This document shows positions 12,108-22,934 of a stretch of DNA of 64,000 bases, piece by piece. Under the pieces are notes generated by a model that saw only the letters and a program-made list of their open reading frames with translations, searched no databases and was not told where the DNA came from. Origin of the DNA: Platanthera guangdongensis (lineage: Eukaryota > Streptophyta > Magnoliopsida > Asparagales > Orchidaceae); the NCBI GenBank assembly GCA_039583875.1, contig CM077166.1, positions 80,350,564 to 80,414,563 of the forward strand. Reading direction: 5' to 3'. A program made the position numbers and the translations under genes. Numbering within the stretch: the first letter of the stretch is position 1; every line of letters starts with the position of its first letter.

Positions 12108-12552
12108 TGTCGACACAGTAGTTTGGTCACGAAACTCTGAAAGCGTGTCGACACACAAAGACAGAATCCTATTTATACCTTTCTGGTTTGAAGACAAACA
12201 GGCGGGATGGATTAATCAAGATGTGTCGACACTGGCAATAAGTGTCGACACTGACTTATAATGTCTTGACACTCATGTGTCGACACAAGTTTAGTCAACA
12301 GATTTTATGTGTCGACACTTGGTTAAGTGTCGACACCACACTACTCGACATGTAGTCGAGACTTTACTTAGAAAATTCTGAGTAAAACTTAAGTGTCGAC
12401 ACCTTATTGAATGTGTCGACACCAACTCGACATGTGTCGACACTAACATTCTGAAGTGTCGACACCAACTTCCTAGATGTGTCGACACCATTTTCCTGAA
12501 GTGTCGACACTTACTATTCTGTGTCGACATAGACTTGTCTATGTGTCGACAC
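12108..12552. repeat. GTGTCGACAC array in pol-ORF3 spacer (A1)
   Basis: About a dozen exact copies of GTGTCGACAC plus variants (ATGTCGACAC, GTGTCGACAT, TGTCTTGACAC) between the RNase H end and the ORF3 start. All but two lie upstream of the TATA box at 12170-12177. The motif is the one that fills the U3 of the same element. Confidence 0.93.
12170..12177 (-). promoter_or_regulatory. Internal TATA box before ORF3 (A1)
   Basis: The minus strand reads GGTATAAATAGG, close to the LTR TATA box, 98 bp before the ORF3 ATG. With the palindromes upstream this copies the U3 layout and suggests a separate ORF3 transcript. Confidence 0.6.
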
Positions 12553-12585
12553 CTTTTTACTTAGCCAATTTTTGGTTCTGTAAAC

Positions 12586-15500
12586 TTAGTCTAAGTTTAT
12601 CATACCTAGTTCAATTTTGAACCTATTGAACTTAGCTTCTTCTAAGGGCTTAGTAAACATATCAGCTATCTGATTATCAGTTTTAACATATTCAAGTGCA
12701 ATATCATTTCTTTCTACATGCTCCCTAAGAAAGTGATATTTAATCTCAATATGTTTAGTTCTACTATGTGATACAGGATTGTTTAGCACTTGTAGAATCA
12801 CAGTAAAGTGGAGTTCTACTTACCTGAAATCTATAGTCTTCTAGCTGATGTTGAATCCACAGAAGTTGAGCACAGCAACTTCCTGCAGCTACATATTCTG
12901 ACTCAGCTGTGGAAATAGCCACACTGGTTTGCTTCTTACTGCTCCATGAAATAAGTCTTCCACCTAGGAATTGACAGGATCCAGTAGTGCTCTTTCTATC
13001 TTCTTTGCATCCTGCAAAGTCTGCATCTGAATAGCCTGTTAGATCAAAATCTCCATTCCTAGGGTACCAGAGGCCTAGATAGGGAATGCCCTTTAGATAT
13101 CTCAAGATTCTCTTGACTGCAGTCAAGTGAGACTCTTTAGGGCAAGCTTGATACCTGGCACAAACACATGTAGCATACATAATGTCAGGCCTACTTGCAG
13201 TCAAGTATAGTAGGGAGCCAACTATCCCTCTATACAAGGTTTCATCTACAGGTTTCCCTGCATCATCCTTGCTCAGAGACATACTTGACCCATAGGAGTC
13301 TTCATGGTACTGGATGAATCCATACCATACTTCCTTATGAGTTCTAGGGTGAACTTGGACTGACATATGGATAGACCACTTCCAGTCTGTTTAACTTGGA
13401 GACCCAAGAAAAACTTCAGTTCTCCCATACTACTCATCTCAAATTGACTTTGCATAAGCTTTGCAAACTTTTTGCAAAGGCTACTTTCAGTAGACCCAAA
13501 TATAATGTCATCTACATATATTTGGACAAGTATGACTTTGCCTCTAGATTCCCTAAGGAATAGAGTCTTATCTATTTTCCCCCTTGTGAACTTGTTCTCA
13601 ATGAGGAAACTAGATAGGGTTTCATACCAAGCTCTAGGTGCTTGTTTTAACCCATATAATGCTTTCCTAAGTCTATAGACATAATGAGGTAGAGTTGGAT
13701 CAACAAAACCTGCAGGCTGCTCCACATAGACTTCTTCTTTCAAATTACCATTTAGGAATGCTGACTTCACATCCATTTGGTATACCTTGAATCCTTGATA
13801 GGTTGCATAGGCCAAGAACATCCTTATGGCTTCCAGTCTGGCTACTGGAGCAAAGGTTTGATCAAAATCAATACCTTCTTCTTGCATATATCCTTTTGCA
13901 ACCAGTCTTGCTTTATTCTTAATGATGACTCCTTGTTCATCTAACTTATTCCTATAGATCCACTTTGTTCCTATCACATTGTGATCTTTAGGTTTAGGAA
14001 CCAAGTCCCAAACCTTGCACCTTTTGAACTGATTAAGTTCTTCCTGCATTGCTTCAGTCCACTGTGGATCTTGTATAGCTTCTTCAAATTTCTTTGGTTC
14101 TATTTGAGACAGAAAACTTGAATATACTACAGCATTCTGATTTCTGCTCCTTGTCTGAACACCTTGTCTTGGATCTCCAATAATCAGCTCTACTGGATGA
14201 TCTCTTAGATTCCTGTTGGCTGGAGGCATCCTTACTTCTGGTTGAACTTCTTCAGCATCTTCATCAACCTGAGTTCCTTGTACTTCTTCAGCTCCTTGTA
14301 CATGTAGTTCTCCCCCTGGACATAAGCCATCTCCTTCTACTTGCTGTCTTGCAGCAGGTACATCTTCTATGGTTAGCTTGTCCATCTTCTTAGTAAGACC
14401 TGTGGGACTGCATACATTGCTAGACAACTCATTGTTAATTAGTTGTGTCTCATCAAAAACTACATGCACAGACTCCTCTACAACTTGTGTAGTCAAGTTG
14501 TAGACTCTATAAGCCTTACTATTATTACTGTACCCAACAAACACTCCCTCTTGGGACTTGGCAGCAAACTTAGTTAGGTAAGACTTTCCATTGTTAAGTA
14601 TGAAGCATTTGCAACCAAAAATCCTGAAATAGGATAGATTTGGTTTCCTGCCTTTCACAACTTCATAGGGGGTCTTGTTTAACCTTTTAGTGATGGTAGC
14701 CCTATTTATCACATGGCATGCAGTGTTAACTACTTCAGCCCAGAAATACTCTGGCAGTGATGAATCACTTAATAGGGTTCTACCAGCCTCTATCAAGGTC
14801 CTATTTTTCCTTTCAGCAATGCCATTTTGCTGAGGTGTTCTAGGTGAAGAGAATTCTTGAAATATCCCATAGTCTTCACACAGTTTTGTCATGCTTTCAG
14901 ACTGAAACTCAGTACCATGGTCACTTCTAATTTTGACCACTGTACAATTCAATTCATTCTGAATTTGCTTAACAAAGCTATGGAAGATACTATGTGTTTC
15001 AGATTTCTGCTTTAAGAAGAACACCCAGGAAAACCTTGAGTAGTCATCAACAACTACAAAGGTATAGACCTTCCTACCTAAGCTGTGAACTGGCATTGGA
15101 CCAAATAGATCCATATGCAAGAGGTATAAACACCTCACAGCATCTTTGTTGTCTAAGCTTCTAAAGGTGGATTTAGTCTGCTTGCCCTTTTGACAAGCTG
15201 AGCAAATGCCATCTTTGACACACTTAACTTGAGGACCATTCCTCACTAACTCTTTGCTAAAGAGTTTGTTAATAGTCTTATAGTTAAGATGAGCTAGCCT
15301 CTTGTGCCACTTGACACAATGAGAGACTGTCTCATCAGCTACAAGACAAACAAGAGAACCATTGTTCTCAATCATAATGTCTAAGCAGTAGACATTCCTC
15401 TTTCTATATCCTGTCAAAATGATCTCTTGATCACTTGACCTCTTGATATGACAACCATTTTTAACAAATGAGATGTCATACCCTACATCACTTAACTGAC

Positions 15501-15747
15501 TTATACTAATGAGGTTGTGTTTCAACCCTTTAACATAAGCCACTTGAGTAATGGTAACAAGGTTTGAAGAGATGTTACCAAACCCTTTGATGATTCCTTT
15601 TTCAGAACCACCAAAGGTCACTTTAGGACCATTTTTGATTGGAATGTAATCCTTCAGTAGTCCCCTTGTTCCAGTCATATGTCTGGAACATCCACTATCC
15701 AAGTACCATGTTGGGGTATGGCCACTTGGATTCACCTGCAAAACAAA
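12586..15747 (-). pseudogene. pol: Pol of A1: protease, integrase, RT, RNase H
   Basis: Domains in order: aspartic protease ([13 protein letters not shown] near the start), zinc-binding pre-integrase (HKRLAHLNY...CSACQKGKQ), integrase triad ([26 protein letters not shown]), reverse transcriptase ([14 protein letters not shown], then [10 protein letters not shown] with intact YVDD) and RNase H (DADFAGCKEDRKS, AESEYVAAGSCCAQ). It follows gag in the same frame after a single TAA. Two breaks exist. One missing base near 13290, after MKTPMG, is shared with A2 and so older than the duplication. A deletion of about 11-12 bp near 12784 removes the ISIANN part of RNase H and is private to A1. The family is SIRE/Maximus-like copia. 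Confidence 0.93.
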
Positions 15748-15750
15748 TTA
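15736..15750 (-). other. A1 gag-pol junction: stop plus acceptor-like tract
   Basis: TAA at 15750-15748 ends gag. TTTGTTTTGCAG follows in frame and leads into pol. Pol could be made by stop-codon readthrough, as proposed for SIRE-type elements, or by splicing to the CAG. A2 has the same sequence. Confidence 0.5.
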
Positions 15751-17787
15751 ATGAACCTTAGAACCCAAAGTAAACTTGGGTCCTTGGTGATTGTTAGTTT
15801 GCAACTTAACAAAGCTACCTGTTGGCTTTCCACCAGGTAACTTGCTACTCAACTTGGCACTGGCATTGTGCCAACAATCCAAGGCAAAGTGGCCAACCTT
15901 GCCACAACACCAGCATTCAAACTTGTTGTACCTTTGCTTAGGTACAGACTTGGCTGTCTTGACTACAGCAGGCTTATTGAATGTTGGGGCTTTGCCCTTG
16001 GACTTGGACTGATCCTGAGCAGTCCTAGCTGGTTTAATAAAACCCAATCCAGCCTTTCCTTTATGATGAACAAATTCATCAATCAAGGGTAGCACTGATT
16101 TAGGTTTTGAAAACCTAGCAACTAGCTCTCTTTCCTTCTGAAGATTGATCTCCAGTCTCTTAATTTTATCATTTTTATAAGTGATAGTTCCCATCTGAAT
16201 CACAGTAATGTGTTTCAGCCTGGCTACCTCATTGAGCTTTTGATCAAATTTCTTCTCAAAATCTGTTGCAGCAGCCTTGAGATCAGCAATCTCCTTAGCC
16301 TGACTTTTGACTAGGGTCTTGCTTTTATTATAGGCTTGCAACAGTATTTTGTATTCATCTAAGAGCTGATGAATATCTCCCTCAGATTCAGAAACACTTC
16401 CATCACTTGATGAAGATGAATCTGACTCTGAACTAGAACTAGAATCTGAACTTTGAGTTGGACTTTGTACCTGACTAGGTCCTGGCTGCTCCAGGATTTT
16501 GGTACTTTCAGTCAATGCCATCAGTCCTTGGCACTGACACTCTTCTTGTTCATAGATTGATTCCATGATCTGCATAAACTCTTCTTCTTCTTCAGCAAAT
16601 AGCCCTATGTAGGCTTCAGCATCTGTCTCAGTATCTGAAGAAGAAATGTCTGAAAGAGTCTTCTCATTCTTTGCAACAAAAGACTTCTCCTTCTTTCCTT
16701 TGAAGTGAGTCTTCTTTTTGTCACTGGATTCTTTTCTTCTCTCAGGACAATCTGCAATAACATGACCCTGTCTATTGCAGCAGTAACACACTATCTTAGA
16801 CCCAGTTGCCTTGCTAGTCTTTGTCTTTTTCTTGTCCTTCTTTGAAGGCTTCTTCTCCTGATACTGGACTTCTTTCCCTTTGGAAAATGAAGGTCTGGAC
16901 CTCCACTGTTTCTTCTTCAGGAATTTCTGAAAGTGTCTGGTGAATGCAGCAAAGTCTTCATCACTTTCACTGCTTGTAGACTTTGTGCTAATAGACTCAT
17001 CTGATTCTGATTCAACTACCTCTGGAGGAGGGGTTGATGACTTAGTCCTGCCCTTTCTAGGTACTTCTGACTTGAAGGCAACAGTCCTTTCCCTGTGCTC
17101 AGTCCTTGTTGATTTTTCTTCCTCTTTTCTCACTGACAGCTGCATCTCATATGACAACAACTTCCCAAACAGTGTGGGAGGAGGAATTTCTCCCAACTTT
17201 GCCATTTCTCTGATGGCACAGATCTTAGTGTCCCAATCTTTGGTTAGGGACCTCAAGAACTTATCATTCAATTCATAGTTAGTGAACTCTCTTCCATAGG
17301 ACATGAGTTCATTAACAATTCTATAGAACTTCTTGTAGCATTCAGTGATGCTATCTCCTCTTCCTTGCCTAAAGCTCTCATACTCTTGATTAAGCAAGGA
17401 CTTTCTATCTTGCCTAACTTCTTCAGAACCTTCCATATAGACAATGAGGGTATCCCACATTTCTTTTGCTGTTTTACAGTGAATTAGGTTCTGAAAAGTT
17501 GCATCATCAATGGCACTTACTATAATGTTTTGTGCCCTTTTGTCCATAGTGGCTAGGACAATTTCATCCTTGGTCATCTCAGAGAAATCCTTTGGAGTCC
17601 TCTGATTTGCATCCAGTACTGAAATCTTCATTGGCACATAAGGCCCTTCCTTAACTGTGATGTAGATTCTTGGGTCTGAGGCCTCCATAAATAGCCTAAC
17701 CCTTTCTTTCCAGATTCCAAAAATCTCCTTCCTGCATATGGGTAACTTCATGGAACCCAACTCTTTGTGATTCTCATAAGAACCCAT
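15748..17787 (-). CDS. gag: Gag of A1, intact (679 aa)
   Basis: This is the structural capsid/nucleocapsid protein that packages element RNA in cytoplasmic particles. It starts at MGSYENHKELGSMKLP (17787). The first about 220 residues match the copia Gag fold (FEIWKERVRLFMEAS-type start, KEMWDTLIVYMEGSEEVRQDRKSLL, YGREFTNYELNDKFLRSL). Two CCHC zinc knuckles follow: CYCCNRQGHVIADC and CWCCGKVGHFALDC. Between them lies a Ser-rich acidic stretch and a heptad-like helical segment. Two knuckles and great length fit SIRE-type Gag. The frame is fully open, unlike A2, and stops at TAA next to pol. Confidence 0.95.
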   Translation of the reverse strand: MGSYENHKELGSMKLPICRKEIFGIWKERVRLFMEASDPRIYITVKEGPYVPMKISVLDANQRTPKDFSEMTKDEIVLATMDKRAQNIIVSAIDDATFQNLIHCKTAKEMWDTLIVYMEGSEEVRQDRKSLLNQEYESFRQGRGDSITECYKKFYRIVNELMSYGREFTNYELNDKFLRSLTKDWDTKICAIREMAKLGEIPPPTLFGKLLSYEMQLSVRKEEEKSTRTEHRERTVAFKSEVPRKGRTKSSTPPPEVVESESDESISTKSTSSESDEDFAAFTRHFQKFLKKKQWRSRPSFSKGKEVQYQEKKPSKKDKKKTKTSKATGSKIVCYCCNRQGHVIADCPERRKESSDKKKTHFKGKKEKSFVAKNEKTLSDISSSDTETDAEAYIGLFAEEEEEFMQIMESIYEQEECQCQGLMALTESTKILEQPGPSQVQSPTQSSDSSSSSESDSSSSSDGSVSESEGDIHQLLDEYKILLQAYNKSKTLVKSQAKEIADLKAAATDFEKKFDQKLNEVARLKHITVIQMGTITYKNDKIKRLEINLQKERELVARFSKPKSVLPLIDEFVHHKGKAGLGFIKPARTAQDQSKSKGKAPTFNKPAVVKTAKSVPKQRYNKFECWCCGKVGHFALDCWHNASAKLSSKLPGGKPTGSFVKLQTNNHQGPKFTLGSKVH

Positions 17788-17890
17788 GTTTCTTGAAGTT
17801 CTTGAATTTCTTGAATCTGTTTTCTGACTTAGACTGTTTCTGCCAAACAGGATCTCCTTAGACTGTTAGTCCTTGTTTTGAGGAACCTCC

Positions 17891-17901
17891 CTCTGATACC
17901 A
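17891..17901 (-). other. A1 primer-binding site (initiator tRNA-Met)
   Basis: The minus strand reads TGGTATCAGAG two bases after the LTR end, the classic complement to the 3' end of plant initiator tRNA-Met. Confidence 0.92.
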
Positions 17902-17903
17902 CT

Positions 17904-20002
17904 TGAAAGATATGGTACCTAAACACCTAGAGGGGGGGGGGTGAATAGGTGACCTAAACCTTTTTCAAACTTTGTTGGCAGCACAACAGTTATTCCACAG
18001 AATTCTACAGCTAACAGCAATTACAGTTAATTCACAGCACAGCACAGCACAGCAGACACACTAATTTATAGTGGTTCCCCAATCTTTGGGTACATCCACT
18101 TTCCCCCTTGGCCTATCTAGCAGTGTACTAGATTCGGCCAACCTTCTCCACTATCTCAGAACCCAACTAGGTTCCTACACCTCAGGCCCAAAGCCTTACA
18201 CTCAGCCACAAAGGCCTACACTCAGCCACCCAGGCCTACACTCAGCCAATTAAGGACTACACTCAGAGTTCTTCAACTCCTACACTCAGGCAACCAAGCC
18301 CTACCCTCAGCCTTTATAATATAGGCTTACAATTCTCTCAGATCCAATGGATCCTACAAGTTAAAATAGAAATACAATAGCTATCTCTACAACTCAGAAA
18401 ATAAGAGAGGAGTTGAGAGTTTCTTGAAGAGTTCTTGGAAGAACTCAGCTAGATCCAAACTGACTTAGCTTCCTTCAAAGCTTCTTGAGTTAGAACTGAA
18501 TTAGTCTGAATCTTCTGCAGTTGATCCTTGACCTCTGCTTCTTGAGATCCAGATGATTCTGAATCCTTCTTCTCAGCCTTAGTTCCAAAGACTGAATTCT
18601 TGATTGGAGTTCTCTCTCTCCAACTTCTTAGATCTGCAGTTGGACTGCCAGATCTTCTTGTGTTGATCCTCTGTGTATCACTTTCCTGATTACTTGAAGA
18701 ATCTGATCAACCACTTTAAGTATTCTTGACAACTACTTGTAACAACAACAATCAATCAGATTCTGTAAACTATGGGTGCCTATTTATAGGCTTCCTTCAT
18801 GGTAACCGGCTGGTCCGGTTCATAACAGACTTCTGATTTCTCTGACAGTTGCTGTAGACCGGCTGGATCGGCAGCTGTCATGTCAACCAGTCACTTCTTG
18901 AAATTCTCTAACTGTCAGATAGTGTCGAGACTTTCTGTTCTTAAGTGTCGACACTTATAGACTAAGTGTCGACACATGTTGTGTAAGTGTCGACACAAGT
19001 CTACAAGGTGTCGACACAATTCCCTGTATGTCTCGACACAAATTCTTCTGCATGTGTCGACACTGAAATTGAGTGTCGACACAAGTACTTGTTCTTCATT
19101 CTTTAACTGTATTCTTCTAAGTGTCGACACATGTTCTTTGTGTCGACACATCTACATGTGTTGAAACTGTCAAGTGTCGACACTGCTTCTTGGTGTCGAC
19201 ACAAGTCTTCAATCTTGTTTCTTCAGCTGAGTGTCGACACATTCCCTTAGTGTCGACACTTGTACTTAGAATATTTTGTAAACTTTTATGTTCTTTGCTA
19301 AGTGTCGACACAGCTCCTTGTGTCGACACTTTCTTCAAGTGTAGAGTCTTCAACTAAGTGTCGACACATTGTGCTGGGTGTCGACACTTTCTTCAAGTGT
19401 TGACTCTTCTGGTTGTGTGTCGACACATTGTGCTGAGTGTCGACACATACTTCAAGTGTTGACTCCTTTGTGTGTGTGTCGACACATTGTGTTGAGTGTC
19501 GACACATTCTTCATATGTTGACTCTGATGTTTGAGTGTCGACACATTGTGTTGAGTGTCGACACTTGTCCTCAGTCTCTGCAGAATTTTGCTGAGTGTCG
19601 ACACAACTCCAAGTGTCGACACTTTCTGGTGTAGACACAGCTCTTCTGAGTGACGACACTTCTGCTAAGTGTCGACACATCTTTTCTGCATTCTTCTTCA
19701 CTGAGTGTCGACACTGCTCCTTGTGTCGACACTTTCTGTCTGGTGTCGACTCTTCTTCCCAGGTGTCGACACAATTACTCCAAGTGTCGACACTGCTTGT
19801 CTGGGTGTCGACACAAGCTTTCTCAAGTGTCGACACTTTCCCTCTGGGTGTCGACCCATGGACTTAGAAACTTTTAGCTTCAGTCCAGTGTATACCTAAC
19901 CTGCACAAGTAACTCAAACAAACATCAAATACATTATGATGTATATCATTGAGTTAGGTGAGGCTTCTTTAAATCAGGTACATTTGACCAATGTACCCAA
20001 CA
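17904..20002 (-). repeat. A1 5' LTR
   Basis: 2099 bp, same ends as the left LTR, G-run of 10. TATA box at 18781-18788. It carries right-LTR-specific bases (ACATCTTTTCTG where left LTRs have ACAGCTTTTCTG) that recur in the A2 right LTR. Confidence 0.97.
18922..19857. repeat. GTGTCGACAC palindrome array in U3 (A1 5' LTR)
   Basis: Same array as 7891-8826. Private variants include GTGACGACAC near 19651 and GTGTCGACCC at the end. Confidence 0.95.
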
Positions 20003-20007
20003 TTGAT
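20003..20007. repeat. Target-site duplication of A1, right (TTGAT)
   Basis: TTGAT follows the CA end of the LTR and pairs with 6866-6870. Confidence 0.95.
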
Positions 20008-21299
20008 ACTTCTCCAATTTAGGGATTCTTCAAGTTTCTTATCCTCAGCTAATTTAGATTTTAGTGAAATTATTTGCTCTTGAGCTAATGTCAGTTCATC
20101 TTTAAGTTTAATATTTTTAGAAATCAAATTTTCTTGATTACACAATCTTTCACTAAGCATTTTGATTTCTTTTTCAGAGTTAATTAAATCTATATATATG
20201 GTTTTGAATTCAGTTTTAAAATTATCAGAACTATAATCAAATGATGATAGTACCTGATCAGCTTCTGATTCTGAAGCTTCTTCATTATCAAATTCTTCTT
20301 GAGCATCTGATGGGCTGCAAGATGCATTGATAGCCGTGAGGTAGACTTACCTTGCCTTTGCCTCTTCTTCCTCTTCACTAGAACTGGAAGATATGTATTC
20401 ATCTTCTGTGTCACTCCAGGTTTCAGCAACAAAGCTCTTCTCCTTCTTTTTGTACTTGTTGGAGGAAGGTCTGCTGTATTGCTTGCTTCTGGAGTCTTTT
20501 TCTCTTCTCCTCTCCTTCTTCTGATTCTTAGGACATTCAGAGATGAAGTGTCCTGGTTTCCTGCATCCAAAACATATTATTTCTTTAGTAGCAGTTTTAC
20601 CATACCTGGGCTTGTCATCATTCCTGGATGACTTTCTCCTGAAATCCTTTCTTGCCATTTGTAGAATCTCTTGGCAAAGAGACTCATCAGTTCTTCATTG
20701 ACTATTGAAGCTTCAGTCTCTTCAGTAGCTTTGAATGCTATATTCTGCTCCTTTCTTGCTGGTGGATGAGTCCTTTGTTCTGCAGCTTTCCTGAATTTGA
20801 TCAGATGCTCATAAGATTTGAGGTTTCCTAGGAGAGATTCAGTGGAAATCTCATTCAAGCTTTTGGCATCCTTGATTGTCCAGATCCTGGAATCCCATGA
20901 GCTTGGGAAGCACATTAGGATCTTATCATTAACCTCTGTGAGAGAGATTTCTTTGTCTAAGGTCTTCAACTTACTGATAATGGAGCTTAATCTATTGTAC
21001 ATGTCACCAACAGATTCAACATCATCTTTCTTAAAGTTCTCATACTGTGAGATGAGAGTTGATCTTCTATCTTTTCCCTCATCTGCTGAGCCAGCAACCA
21101 TCTTGTTGAGAGAATCCCAGATTGCTTTTTTAGAGGTGCACTCAGCCACCTTTTGGAAGATGTCATCTGACATGGTCTGGGCCAGAATATTCATATCTTT
21201 TGCATCAACTATTTTAGCTTTCTTCTGAACATCAATCCAGTCAGGTGATGGAACAGCATGAGTGTTTGAAGTTGATGTGGATGTAGAAGCTGTAGTTTG
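20008..21299 (-). pseudogene. gag: B1 gag 5' part, copy 1, missing its N-terminus
   Basis: Contains the helical Gag core (MNILAQTMSDDIFQKVAEC, AIWDSLNKMVAGSADEGKDR, MCFPSSWDSRIWTIKDAKS), the zinc knuckle CFGCRKPGHFISEC, an acidic Ser/Glu stretch and a coiled segment ending at SLNWRSI where A1 entered. One missing T near 20658 breaks the frame before ARKDFRRKS, and another break follows SSSSEEEEEAKA. The first about 45 residues are absent because the duplication junction lies at 21300. The open frame runs 22 codons beyond the junction into out-of-frame pol sequence, making a chimeric reading frame (20577-21362). Confidence 0.82.
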
Positions 21300-21302
21300 C
21301 AT
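21300..21302. other. Tandem duplication junction
   Basis: On the left, gag sequence ends ...GCTGTAGTTTG. On the right, RT sequence begins ACATACATCAAATC. Three bases (CAT) match neither side. There is no long homology at the ends, which points to end-joining or template switching rather than LTR-LTR recombination. Confidence 0.85.
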
Positions 21303-22279
21303 ACATACATCAAATCTTGGTTGAGTTGATGTCTTGTCTGCACACCAACTAACATGTCTCATATCACTTGAGATATGGTGTGATCTCTAAGTGTGACAAA
21401 TTCAGTGTGTGGAGTTGGTTGTTCAACAGCTTGGGGAATAAATTCCTCTTGTGGAATTAGGTTTGCTGTTGTTGGTTCATCACTGATTACAGTGTCTTCT
21501 TCTTCACTCTCTTCAGCACCTTGTGGAGAAGGATGGCTAACTGCCTCATTGGTGAGGGTTAGTTCATCAAGCTTCTTATACAAATTAAGTTCCTGCAAAG
21601 ATTCATTGGTAGAAGAAGTCTTCTCCTTGAAAAACATGTTAGTCTCATCAAAAGAAACATGGATAGATTCTTCAATTTGTAAGGTAGATTTGTTATACAC
21701 CCTAAAAGCCTTGCTTACTTGGGAATATCCAAGAAAAATTCTCATATCAGCCTTGGCTTCAAACTTTCTAATGTGTTTCTTATTGTTGTTATGTATATAA
21801 CATAAACATCCAAAAATTTTAAAGTAGTCTACTTTAGATTTCTTCCCTTTTAGTAGCTCATAAGGAGTCTTATTATTAAGCTTGTGTATAAGACTTCTAT
21901 TCAGTACATAATTTGCTGTGCTTACAGCCTCTGCCCAAAAGGATAGGGGAAAATAAGCATCTACAAGTAATGTGCCTGCAGATTCAATTAGGATTCTATT
22001 CTTCCTTTCAGCAACCCCATTTTGTTGAGGTGTTCTAGGAACTGAGAAGCAACGTCTGATACCTTCCTTCCTACAGAACTCTTGCATAAGAAGAGACTCA
22101 AACTCTGTACCATGATCACTTCTGATCAATGCAACTGGAGTAGAGTACTCAATCTGTATGTTCTTGAGAAAATATGTAAGAACTTTGAAGTTATCAGACT
22201 TAGATCTCAGAAAGAAAACAAAAGTGAATCTAGAGAAGTCATCTACAATCACTAAAGTATAAGATTTCCCCTCATACAC
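21303..22279 (-). pseudogene. pol: B1 integrase, copy 2
   Basis: An almost identical copy of 4602-5522 with the same D,D,E triad ([25 protein letters not shown]). Differences include VYEGKSY for VYGGKSY, LYKKLDE for LCKKLDE and STANYV for STTNYV. At its 3' end it runs only 56 bases past the TGA before hitting the duplication junction, so no RT follows it. Confidence 0.85.
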
Positions 22280-22934
22280 TTTGTACTGTTATAGGGCCAA
22301 AAAGGTCCATATGTAGTAAGTACAATATCCTAGGTGAGTCACTTTTGTTTAATGATTTAAAACTACTTTTAGTTTGCTTGCCAAATTAACAAGCCCTGCA
22401 AAGGATTTCATTCTTGTAGGGGCAAGAAGGCAATCCTCTACCAAGGTTGTCCCTAGAAAGTTTGGCAATATTTTTCAAGTTAACATGACCAAATCTACTA
22501 TGTCAAAGGTCATTATTATTACTAGTTGAATTGAACAGACAAATTTCAGATTTAGCTGACTGGAAGTTAACTACATAAATGTTTCCTAATCTAATGTCAG
22601 TCAATACTATAAGATTATCTAAAGAAGTAATAATACATGAGGTTTTAGTAAATGATACCTGATACCTTTCATCACATAATTGACTTATGGAGATTAGGTT
22701 ATGCTTCAGTCTACTTACATATACAACATTCCTGAAGGTGACAGCTCCAATTCTGACTTGTCCATAGCCTTAAGTCTGACCATAATTGGAGTCACCAAAT
22801 ATTACTTTTTGTCATAGATTTGCCTTGTAATGTGTTAAGTTGTCCTTATTTCAAGTCATGTGCTTAGAATAGCCACTGTCCAGATACCACTGTTGCTCTG
22901 TGGTTGAATAGTCTTTTTTCTGCAATGAAACATA
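22280..22934 (-). pseudogene. pol: B1 protease and pre-integrase region, copy 2
   Basis: Copy of 5523-6177 with the WYLDSG protease signature and the same in-frame stops. The stops are shared by both copies and so predate the duplication. Confidence 0.75.

Larger units (their letters stand above)
6871..20002 (-). mobile_element. A1: complete-length SIRE-like Ty1/copia element
   Basis: This is a 13.1-kb element on the minus strand with TG...CA LTRs of 2.1 kb, a TGGTATCAGAG primer site next to the right LTR, and a polypurine tract next to the left LTR. The order is gag, PR-IN-RT-RH, spacer array, ORF3. Gag is open. Pol carries a frameshift shared with A2 plus a private deletion, and ORF3 has a private stop. 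The flanking TTGAT repeats prove insertion into B1 gag. Confidence 0.97.
4546..21299. repeat. Tandem duplication unit, copy 1 (16.75 kb)
   Basis: This block is nearly identical to 21303-38066. It runs from B1 RT through integrase, protease and gag C-terminus, the whole of A1, and the rest of B1 gag. Both copies hold element A at the same base with the same TTGAT target duplication, so A was inserted before the block duplicated. The copies differ by scattered substitutions and small indels. Confidence 0.92.

Noticed and set aside
21300..21302. Unequal recombination between LTRs as the cause of the tandem duplication
   Set aside because: The breakpoints are inside gag and RT, not in LTRs, and share no useful homology.
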